Shown in pieces: positions 19,808-28,690 of a DNA stretch of 33,931 nt; the first letter of the stretch is position 1; every line of letters starts with the position of its first letter. Both the position numbers and the translations under genes were made by a program. The notes under the pieces are model-generated. The model had not been told where the DNA came from, did not search any database, and worked only from the letters and a program-made list of their open reading frames with translations. The stretch is taken from NCBI GenBank assembly GCA_027575805.1, contig JANBPU010000172.1, forward strand, positions 1 through 33,931. The letters are read 5' to 3'. This stretch comes from Mycoemilia scoparia. Its lineage: Eukaryota; Kickxellomycota; Kickxellomycetes; Kickxellales; Kickxellaceae.

Positions 19808-22006
19808 CTACTTTGATGTGGTAGTTGTCGTGCCTCTTGGATCAGACCATACACTTTTAATCCACTTCTTCAAATCCAATTTCCGTTCCTCTGACTTCTT
19901 AATAAACTCATGGCACAATAATTGCTTAGGTGTAGGCCTCTGGTTTGGATCCTTAATCATACAAAGATTAACAAATTTCACACACTCCGGCGACCATCTT
20001 CCACTATCTTCATTCAGCGTCGGAATAGGCACGTTGACAATATAATCCAATAATTCAATAACCGTCATTTCGGGATGTCCCGCGGGTGGAAACGGAAACC
20101 GATTTTGGGCAATCTCGATCAGCGTCAGGCCCAACGACCATACATCAGACTGCACAGCATACCCCTTGCCTTGAATTCTTTCCGGGGCCATATAATAGCT
20201 CGTCCCCACAAAAGTCTGGGCAATCGAATCCACCAATTCTCCACTAACCCCAAAATCGCATAATTTAACCCGACCTTTGCCAGTTACTAAAATGTTCGAG
20301 GGTTTGACATCGCGATGAATTATGCTGCTCTGGTGTAGATAGACCAGGCCATTCAAAACCGCTTCTGCGATTTTCCCCAGAACTCGTTCACCGATTTGAG
20401 CGTTCATGCTTTTTAAACGTTTATATATGGCATCTAGACTACCACCTTGACAATATTCCATGCACATGTAAATGCTGGGCCCGTCATTGTCATCATCTTG
20501 GTAGTAGGCGCCATAGAAAGAAACAATGTATTTGGATTTACACTGTTTTAGGAATGCTAATTCTCGAACCAGCTGACGATGGTTTTTGTCATCAGGATAG
20601 ACTGCGACGGATTTGCGGGCCATGGTTTTACTGGTTGGCAAGTATTTGACTCTATGCACAGTTCCAACTGCTCCTTCACCAATTCTTTCGACTACTTCGA
20701 TATTTTCTGGAATTAAATTATATTCATCGGCTGCCACTGTTGTTGTTGTTGTTCCTCCATCTCCTCCTACAGCTTCTTCGCCACCACATCCCCTTCCACT
20801 TGTTTCGCCAGTAATTGCTGCTGCTGCTGCTGTTGCTTGTCGTGAACTTGATCTACCACCTCCTCCACCTCCACCAATATTAGCATCGTCATCTCTAACA
20901 ATTTCCACATTAGGATCATGATGACCCCGTTGCCGCCCATCATCAACATCTTTGCTATTTTGTGATGCAATTGAATCCTGTCTACGATGATGATGATGAT
21001 TTCCACTAATTCCAGGAATATCCAACTTTAATTGCGAGAAATTTGATGACAGTTCAGGCAATAATTCGTTACCACCGCTTTCTTTGTTATCACGGCTTTG
21101 GGTCGCTATACTCAGCCCCCCACAATAACCTGATGTATTGTTGGTGTATGTATTCCGCGTGGTGTATTGGCTGCCATTGGTCAAGAACTTTGCTACTTCG
21201 GGTGTCAGATTATTATCGCTATTACTATGCTCACCCTGGTTAGTATCAATTGCACCTGGGGCTCCTCCTGTAGTGTTGGTATTTATTGAAATGTTCGTTA
21301 TGGGTTGCTGGCTATTTGATGATGTGGTGTCGATTTTTAATAATGGCGGCAAGAACGGAGGCTGTTGAGGTTTGGCCTGGGACTGCTGCTGCTGGTGATG
21401 ATGGCTATTGGATTTTGTATTTACTTGGATTTGTAGAAATGGTGGTGGTTGTGGTTGTTGCTGTGATGAAGTATTGATCGATGGTGGAGGTTTTGATATT
21501 TGTAATAATGGAGGCTGTGGAGGCGGAGGCGCTGGTTTTTGTAAGTTTGTCGAAATTGCCAGTTTTGGTGGTGGAGGTGGTGGAGCAGGTGGTTGTGGTT
21601 TTGTAGGGATTGAAAGTAAAGGCACGACTGGCTTTGCTGGCCTGTTACCATCGATGGTATTAGGAACATTCGTTTGTTGGTTGACATTTTCGGACGAACT
21701 ATTTGTTGTGGCGTCAATAGTCATTGGCGAAGAAGGTGCCGAAATGTCATTCTTACCACTACCACCACTATTGGAAACAGCGGTGGCAGCTAGCAATGCC
21801 TTGTTACGCTGAAGGACTTCTAGGGATTGCGAACGAGCAGCAGCAGTGGAAGATTGCTGGGGAAGATTGGTCGTCTGAACTGGGGGTGGGAGCGGCAGCT
21901 TTTTGAATCGTGAGTAATTGGTTTCTGTCCCTAGTCGAGAAGAACGTGGGCCTCCAGGACTAGTGCTTGATGTGGTGGCGTTTGAACGTCTTAGACCAAA
22001 AGCCAT
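19808..22006 (-). CDS. MKK1: MAP kinase kinase, Mkk1/Mkk2/Pek1 type
   Basis: Single exon, 732 residues from the ATG at 22006 (context ATAATGG); the frame stays open 16 codons further up to a TTG but offers no better ATG. The kinase domain (about 436-702) has the glycine loop GEGAVGTV (443-450), Lys465 in MARKSV, HRDVKPSN (H564, D566), DFG (584-586) and APE (607-609). The activation loop S594-IAQ-T598 has the S-x-A-x-T spacing of MAPKKs. GERVLGKIAEAVLNGL and YMAPERIQGKGYAVQSDVWS resemble the fungal cell-wall-integrity MAPKKs, which act between Bck1 and Slt2/Pmk1-type kinases. The 430-residue N-terminal extension is proline-rich with Q, N, H and G tracts. RFKKLPL at 33-39 fits a MAPK docking (D) site. 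A 5' UTR intron is possible (CTCTTTGCAG ending near 22065, minus strand). Orthology within the MAPKK family is inferred from motifs. Confidence 0.9.
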   Translation of the reverse strand: MAFGLRRSNATTSSTSPGGPRSSRLGTETNYSRFKKLPLPPPVQTTNLPQQSSTAAARSQSLEVLQRNKALLAATAVSNSGGSGKNDISAPSSPMTIDATTNSSSENVNQQTNVPNTIDGNRPAKPVVPLLSIPTKPQPPAPPPPPPKLAISTNLQKPAPPPPQPPLLQISKPPPSINTSSQQQPQPPPFLQIQVNTKSNSHHHQQQQSQAKPQQPPFLPPLLKIDTTSSNSQQPITNISINTNTTGGAPGAIDTNQGEHSNSDNNLTPEVAKFLTNGSQYTTRNTYTNNTSGYCGGLSIATQSRDNKESGGNELLPELSSNFSQLKLDIPGISGNHHHHRRQDSIASQNSKDVDDGRQRGHHDPNVEIVRDDDANIGGGGGGGRSSSRQATAAAAAITGETSGRGCGGEEAVGGDGGTTTTTVAADEYNLIPENIEVVERIGEGAVGTVHRVKYLPTSKTMARKSVAVYPDDKNHRQLVRELAFLKQCKSKYIVSFYGAYYQDDDNDGPSIYMCMEYCQGGSLDAIYKRLKSMNAQIGERVLGKIAEAVLNGLVYLHQSSIIHRDVKPSNILVTGKGRVKLCDFGVSGELVDSIAQTFVGTSYYMAPERIQGKGYAVQSDVWSLGLTLIEIAQNRFPFPPAGHPEMTVIELLDYIVNVPIPTLNEDSGRWSPECVKFVNLCMIKDPNQRPTPKQLLCHEFIKKSEERKLDLKKWIKSVWSDPRGTTTTTSK

Positions 22007-22890
22007 TATGGATATTGATATTGGTTTTATGTATTGTGTGTGGTTATTAAGCAAAGAAAGTGCACCTGCAAAGAGGGAGTAGTAAATGTTTGCTTTAGAA
22101 TGCGAAGCGAGACAGAAAAAGTCAAGAATAAAGTGTATGTATGTATGTATGTATGTATGTGTGTGGAGAAGAAAGAGAGACAGGGTGAAAAGAAGTTAAA
22201 AGGAATAAGCTTCAATTTTTAGTACAAGGTGGGATGGATTATATTAGTTTATTGCAGAATAAATGAAACAAGGGAGAAAGAGAGAAACAAATTATTGAAG
22301 CAACAACCAAGCAAGCAAACACAGGGAAGAAGAAAGAGAGAGAGGCAAGGAAGCAAGAAGGAGGCAAAACACAATACTGGTGTGTGTGTGGCCATGACAA
22401 TCATCCCATCATGATGGGCTTGCTCGTGCTTTTATTGCTTGTGGCAATTTCGTTTTTAAGCCCTTGTCCTTTACCTCTGTCATGTCATATCATTACCGTC
22501 GTCACTACTCCCACTGGGGACTGTTGCAAACAATTTCAGAGCCTTCCCATTCTCAGTCAAATTTAACAAGCTCGTGAGCTTGTGTAGTTTCTTTATGTAA
22601 CCAAGCTCACCCGATCCTTCTGTGTCTTTTTTCATAAAAACAACACGGTCTTTACAAAGACTGGTCGGTCATTATATTTTATTCATCTAAGCATCGTGTT
22701 TAATGTTAGCATTCAAAATAACGCTCAAAGAACCCCACCATTTCCGATCACCACTACAACATATATATATATATATATATATGCTTGTACGGGCCTCGGC
22801 CTCGTTCAATTCCCTTTTGTTCATATTTCAAATACAGTTGTAGTTTGGTGATAAACAACATTATACAATATGTAAAAGTGGACTAACATG

Positions 22891-23050
22891 CATATGGCAA
22901 GTTCTCCACCAAAAGGAAACAGACAGATATCCTTATGCATGTTGGCTGGAGTCTCAACGACAGTTGGCTAGTGTCAAAGGGAATATCCTAGTCTCCTACT
23001 AGAGGAGACAACATACAGACACCATCCATGACAAACCTTTGCAAATATGA
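22891..23050 (+). repeat. Family 3 repeat, second copy
   Basis: Starts CATATGGCAAGTTCTCC and ends CTTTGCAAATATGAG, so the outer ends are weakly inverted (CATATGGCAA against CATATTTGCAA). The middle matches 12639-12805 (TTGGCTGGAGTCTC, TTGGCTAGTGTC, GGGAATATCCTAG, GAGGAGAC). An ACAGACACC segment lies at a different relative position in the two copies, suggesting rearrangement. Confidence 0.65.
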
Positions 23051-23641
23051 GCTAGTCTACCTATAAAAAATCTATAATCTACACATAGCCACATCACATT
23101 ACATACGCCGATCTCTGCTTTTTCTTCCTAACCATGTTTGGTTTCTGTGTCACAACAATTGCTGAAAACATTTGTGTTCATCATCACTGTCGTTACCTTA
23201 CACACGGGAATGCACAGCATGCTCATACCAATGAGCCGATCAATTTCCACACCACCACCACAGATTCAATAAAGACTGTCCTGTGTCTCTGGCTTTCAAT
23301 TAGTCTGTATCCTTACATAACTTTTAACCTAACACATATCAACACACACACTTTTACACTCCCTCATTTTCCATGCCCAAGTCTCCTTTTTATAGGTCCA
23401 AAACCCCCTCCTCCTCCTCCTCCTTATACCATACTCCCATTATTATCCCCTACAAAAACCGCAAACTTAGGTTATCATAGCTATACCCACTTTTCAATAC
23501 CATTCGAGCTAAAATACGCTCTACATAGACACGCACACCAATTTGTCACTCATGCAGCCAAATGTTATACTGCATCTTTGCTACCAGAACCATTTGCGCC
23601 CTCTTGTGTAATCCTTTGTCCCTCATAACATTGGCAAGCAT

Positions 23642-23765
23642 CATATGGATAGTTATTTTTGAAGGGCTAAACTAGTATTAACAATGAAAATATATGGAGA
23701 CTAGTATGCAGGTTGAAATTGGCCTACTAGTAAAACTTAGCCCTTCAAAAATAATCGCTCATATG
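23642..23765 (+). repeat. Family 1 element, subtype A (chain member 1)
   Basis: CATATGGATAGTTATTTTTG then AAGGGCTAA on the left, TTAGCCCTTCAAAAATAATC then GCTCATATG on the right. The internal sequence (ACTAGTAT, TATGCAGGTTGAAA, CTACTAGTAAAA) is that of the third chain member and unlike subtype B. It shares its terminal CATATG with the next element. Confidence 0.85.
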
Positions 23766-23882
23766 GGTAATAATTTTTGAAGGGTGAATTTTGGGAACCA
23801 ATAATTATAGGGGCAATCGCAGCCAAATGGATGTCTAGTTTTACTAGTAAACTTTCACCCTTCAAAAATTATGATCCATATG
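23760..23882 (+). repeat. Family 1 element, subtype B (chain member 2)
   Basis: The most regular copy. Left end CATATGGGTAATAATTTTTG then AAGGGTGAA; right end TTCACCCTTCAAAAATTATG then ATCCATATG. That is an inverted repeat of nearly 30 bp around a 65-bp core with CAATAATTATAGGGGCAATC and the palindrome TTTACTAGTAAA. Confidence 0.88.
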
Positions 23883-24006
23883 GATAGTTATTTTTGAAAG
23901 GATAAATTAATATCACCATTGACAATATAAACTGACCAGTATGCAGGTTGAAACTACTGACCTACTGGTAAAAATTAGTAGCCCTTCAAAAATAACCCTC
24001 ACATAT
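23877..24006 (+). repeat. Family 1 element, subtype A (chain member 3)
   Basis: CATATGGATAGTTATTTTTG on the left and GCCCTTCAAAAATAACCCTC then ACATAT on the right. The core repeats the TATGCAGGTTGAAA and CTACTGGTAAAA blocks of member 1. It shares CATATG with member 2. Confidence 0.83.
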
Positions 24007-24312
24007 CGCCCTCCATAGCCATGAGCAGCCCCTATTCTCTAGTATTTTTGCTCTACAAGAACCGTCATATATTAGTTGCAACGGCGTATCTAAATGCGGC
24101 CAATTGCTACGTCGTCACATGCTTCTAATGGCAGCTATGCTTATTGGTTATGAATACATGTGTTGCACATTTCAATTTGTATTACATGGACAATTTTTAT
24201 ATATTTGGTTCCAGATCAGAGATGTTGATGATGATCCTACTCCTCTTTACCAACATCCTTGTCACTGTTATTATTTAGAATAAAGATGTCTCATTTCGTC
24301 ATTTTACAGTCT

Positions 24313-24401
24313 CATTTGGGTAATAATTTTTGGTGGCCAACAATTGTAGGCGCAATCTCAGCCAAATGAATGGCTAGCCCTTCAAAAATAATCGCTTATT
24401 T
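24313..24401 (+). repeat. Family 1 element, deleted copy
   Basis: CATTTGGGTAATAATTTTT is followed directly by GGTGGCCAACAATTGTAG, so the GAAGGGTGACTTTT part of the left arm is missing. The right arm GCCCTTCAAAAATAATCGC is intact. The CAGCCAAATGAATG core matches copy 1. Confidence 0.7.
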
Positions 24402-24633
24402 TCGCTTTTCAATCAATTTGCTTACAAATATAATATGATAGCGTATTTGATAAAATAGTAAAAGTAATAATGGTTTGTATAAATATTGTATGACTACATA
24501 ATAGTACGTATGTTCAGGTATTCGGAAAGAGCTGCTGCCTGCTCGACTATTGATACGGTCATATCATTGTGATACCTGCCAACATATGGTAGCGCACTTG
24601 TTTGTTAGGTCGTGTAACTAGCAGCCTGGCCAA

Positions 24634-26937
24634 CTAGCAGATCGTACATATTCCACCTTTGCCTTTCTTGAACTTGTCTCTGATTTTTCCTCTTTGGATC
24701 GACCCGCTCTGTGCTTCATTGGGCAGGAATGTCTCGGTCATCCGTCTATTGAATTCCTCGTCTGAAATCCCGCTCTTTCTATTTCGAGCCTGTTCTCTAC
24801 CAGCTTGGCTGTTGGGGTCCGTGAACTCGGGAACCCCATAGAGGCCACCATCTCGTGATTGCCGGTAGCCTGGTGGAAGTCTTTCTTCTTGTCTATATTG
24901 GAGTGCTCTTTGGCTAGCAGAGTATTGGCGGCTCCTTCGATTATTGTTACTGTGGTGCTGGCTCTGGCGGTGTTGTTGTTGCTGCTGCTGCTGATGGTGT
25001 CTTCTTGATTCCCCATTAGCTCTTTCCTGCTCTTCTTCCTGCAGCGCCAACGCCAATGCATAGTCTTGATCCATTTGCTCTTTATTATCTGCAGATGAAG
25101 ATACAGCTCCTCCATTCTCATCAACCTCATGCAAATAATCATCGGCATTACTATAGTATTTTGCTGATCCCGTGCTGCCATTTTTGTTTTGTCCATCACG
25201 ACTACCATTGTTGTTGTTGTTGCTACTATTAGTGGTGGCAGCACCAGGAGAAGTGGACGATCTGTCATTACTGTAGTGCACAAAGTTGGAATTAAGGAAT
25301 GTCGATGTACCCTGGTAAATATCCCCAAGCGTTTCCCACACTATACGCCTATCATTGGCAACACTATAGTCCGTGCAAAGCATAAATAGCTCATTGTCGT
25401 GGCGCTTAAATAGAGTTGAAAAGTGGTTGTTGCGGAAAAGGACGCATAGGTGGTTGTCTGGTAACGCAATGCTTAGTGTTGACAATCCATATTCTGTCAG
25501 TTGCGATGCTGTGTTTTCCAAAAATTGGCCGACCAGGAGGGCTGCGCTGACTGTGTCCTGGTTTACTGGAGACGAGTCTTTCGAACAGCCTGCTTTTGGT
25601 GAACCCACCGCTTGGCTGTTCCCACTATTGTTGGCTTCAGGTGACTCGGTGCTTCTTACTACATGGCCTTGACTATCACGATCGCTGTTAACAATAAACT
25701 CAACCGCTCCTTCATAGTTATCACGGCAGTTCTCTCGGAGTATCTTGGCAAGCCTGGCTTCGTTTTCTGGATCTACCACCCATCCATGTACGAGATCAAC
25801 TTTGCAGGCGCGGAACAGTCTGGACGCTGGTGTGTCGGTGTCAAAGCCGAAATTGGAAGAGAAACGAACATTAACATCTAGTCCGCTGCAAAGGGTTGGG
25901 ATTAGTTTCAAAAGCTCATCAATGTCTTCCTCTGATGCGGTTTTGGCGAGGTGGTGCTGGCTAAGGATGTAGTCTGCAAGTAAGGCTACTGCACGTTCAT
26001 TACCGATGCTCTTGGCATTATTGGTTTGACCTAACTGAATGTCGCCACGCAGGATGAGAACATTCAACAGCGCGATCAGTGGACATGGGCCGTTCTCTAT
26101 GGTTCATAAGACAATCCAGACATTCTTAATTCGTGTCACAATTACAAACAATATCATCAAGGAAAGTTGCATCGTCTATTTACAAATGCCACCTCTTTAT
26201 AACATAAATAAACAATATTATGGCGCGCTTACCATTCTGTGTAAGTATCTTTAAATTCTCGACAGGTTCTCCACTTTGTGGTAGTCTGTCAATAGGCTTA
26301 AGCTTATATTCTTGACTAACATTTCCAGCGCTGCCACTATTACCGTTGCTTTTGCCGTTCGTCATACTAGTAGTAGTGGTGGTGGTGGTGGTGGTGGTGG
26401 GGGCGGTTTGGTTTTTTGCTACTGTTTGCTGTTTGGCAAAAGGATTGATAAATGGAGATGGCGTCTGTTGTTTATTAATAGTATTGGTGCTGCTGTGTGT
26501 TATCTTGTTAGAAATAACGTGGTTTTCCTTGGATTCGCCACTACTACTACTAATACTACTGCCAGTTCCGGTTGCTCCTGAAGATGCCTTCTTGTTAGCT
26601 ATAAAATACAAAAAACAAAATGTAAAAGAAAGGTTAATATGGGTTGGGTTGGTCACCGAAACTCGCTTCTTGCCCACCTTAAAAAGCAAAATAATCCCAA
26701 TTTTGGCATTCATTGGATAATAACAATAAACAAGATTCTTTACATGTGGATTGGCATCCACACATCCACACATAGATGCATACACTGCTACTACCACTAC
26801 TTACTTTGCTGCTCTGGCCTGCTATAGGCCAATGTTTCTGGCAAAGATTCTTCGGGGATTCTTTCTGATGAGTTCTTGTCATACAAAAGACCAGGTTCCT
26901 GTTTTTCTCTTGGCAGGACGTTTGAAGTGGGCGACAT
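24634..26937 (-). CDS. MIY1: MINDY-family (Miy1-like) K48-ubiquitin deubiquitinase
   Basis: Three exons on the minus strand: 26937-26805, 26598-26233 and 26096-24634, with introns of 206 and 136 bp, both phase 1; 653 residues. The second junction creates TQNENGPCPL, the MINDY catalytic motif, so Cys171 is the likely nucleophile and the Gln before it forms the oxyanion hole. The His is in RNNHFSTLFK (H391). The ATG at 26937 is the first after an in-frame stop. The N-terminal 130 residues are S/T/N-rich with a ten-Thr run and look disordered. After the catalytic domain, DYALALALQEEEQERA (about 511-526) fits a MIU/UIM-type ubiquitin-binding helix. A Q/H-rich stretch follows, and the protein ends in KKGKGG then CTIC, a CaaX-like box after a basic patch, suggesting prenylation and membrane targeting (inference). 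Family members trim K48-linked ubiquitin chains. Confidence 0.92.
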
Positions 26938-28690
26938 ATTGGAAAGGACTGTTTTCTTCTTCACTTCTTTATTGCGTAAGCCACTTCAGTCGTTGTTGGC
27001 GCTGGTTATGCTTGTAGGTGTGTAACCAAGCAAGGTATCAGAATATTAACTGGAAGATATAAATAACAAAATTATGATTTGACACGCAGCAGAGGTATAG
27101 AATATATATTTTCTTGTTTATATCAATGTGTGTGCAAGTGCTTAGATATTAAAGTATGTATGTATAGATATACGATGGACGTTTGAAAATAAAAATAAAG
27201 GAAGAAGTAAAGCAAATTAATAAAGGGGATGGATGATTATATGCTGGACATGCGTAGTTTTCTAATAGCTGGTCCAATACTTTCTAAAGCCAAGAAAAGG
27301 GTTTTATTTACTTGAGGTCGGTCTGTTCACGCTCTTGGGCATATAAGATCCAATTGAAAGTGGCTCTTTCAAGAATTTGGTTTATGCTAAGAAATCCGCA
27401 TTCGTAGAGCTTTCTTTAGTTCCAAACACCAGGCATGCTAAGCACTGGGCTCTACAAAGTCTATGCACACATACACACAACTGGATCATACCATTCAAGC
27501 CCCCTCCCCTCACTGCCCTTTCTCTCTCTCTTGGCCATTGCTGCTGTTACTACTAGTGTGTGGTTTTAAGAAATGTTGGAGCCGTCCAATCACATTTCTT
27601 GGCTTCGCAACTCCTATTGCTACTGTCTTTCTTCCAATGAATGCCTTAGCTTTGCCTTTGTTTTGCTGCGCTATTATCTCACTCACCCACTCAACAGTGC
27701 TCATGTGGAAATTCAGCTCCAGAATACTGCATACAAAGGCGATTACTGCTGTTTGGGCCTGGATTTCCAACAACAAAACCTTCCTGTCTCTCCAATAATA
27801 TCAACAATAGTAATGGTAGCAATGGTGCGGCTTTAGATTGCCAATCTAAACGCTACAAAAAAGCCCATCATATTTTCTTGATTGCTTCTTGTACAGGTAG
27901 CAATATCCTCTTGAAGATGTAAGGATTACGCACAGTCACGCTTACACGATTTCTACCATCTCTTTCTACTGTAGCGCAAAATAATAAAAGGTTGAGTATA
28001 TATATATATATTCAATAAATAAAGTTAAAGACGTGGTATCATGTGATAGTTTGTAAAGATGATGTGACCCGATTTAATATATAATAATAATAATAATAAT
28101 ATACCACAGCTTGGCTTGGCTTGGCTTGACTTGACTTGGCTAATCTTGGCTTTGCTTGGCTACTGCGCGCAGATATTAGTTTTATAAAGCCAAATAGATT
28201 TTTGCGTATGACCACACAAGTACTTTACAGCAGCCTTTAGTGTTGAATTGTTTGATGATGCATGAGATTCAAATCTGTAACTCATGTCAGGCAGCTGCAG
28301 TCATTATTGAGTCAGTGGCGTGGTCACAAAATACACTATATTTAATAAAAAGACATGGCTACTACAGTAGTACTTTCCTTGGTAGTTAGGTGTTTCCAAG
28401 TGTAGATGACTAGTCAAGAATTGTACATTTGTTATGCCCAATACATACACACACACACATATATATATATATTATATAATTTCTTTGCTTAATTGAGACG
28501 AAGCCTTTTATGTCACTCTTACATCAATATCAACTGCTTGGATCTATAATTCCCACACCAAACACCGCTACATTTACTAATATCAGCTATAACTACTACT
28601 CTTGATCATAACAAATCTCACATAACATAATTTATTAAATAACATTGATGATGCAAATCAATTCCATCACCAAACCTATAATGATATATT
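26938..28690. other. Spacer between the deubiquitinase and reductase genes
   Basis: Holds an (AAT)n tract at 28078-28100, TTGGC-type pentamer repeats at 28109-28161 and CA/TA dinucleotide tracts at 28445-28470. Opposing open frames around 27463-27836 are unresolved (see rejected items). No short element family copies seen. Confidence 0.5.
28109..28161 (+). repeat. Tandem TTGGC/TTGAC pentamer array
   Basis: About eight near-identical pentamers (TTGGC, TTGGC, TTGGC, TTGAC, TTGAC, TTGGC and so on), directly after an (AAT)n tract. A simple satellite; no function visible. Confidence 0.8.

Larger units (their letters stand above)
22007..24633. other. Upstream spacer of the MAPKK gene, repeat-rich
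   Basis: A (TATG)n tract at 22135-22160, an (AT)n tract at 22761-22782, a family 3 repeat, a chain of three family 1 elements and a fourth family 1 copy. The longest open frame (near 23134-23628) is a CA/CT-rich artefact. No gene seen. Confidence 0.6.

Noticed and set aside
22007..22054. Longer MAPKK start 16 codons upstream
   Set aside because: The upstream codon is TTG, not ATG. The ATG at 22006 has a good context.
23134..23628. 164-codon plus-strand frame
   Set aside because: Its composition (H, T, P, L from CA/CT-rich DNA) and lack of motifs point to an artefact; it ends just before the chain of repeats.
23642..24006. CRISPR-like array
   Set aside because: The repeats are palindromic elements of about 125 bp with related cores, not short direct repeats with unique spacers, and the genome is eukaryotic.
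27463..27836. Opposing 111- and 88-codon open frames between the deubiquitinase and reductase genes
   Set aside because: The minus-strand frame (with AKAFIGRKTVAIG) is the more protein-like, but it has no ATG start (only TTG), clear splice partners or known motif. Left as undecided noise; RNA-seq would settle it.
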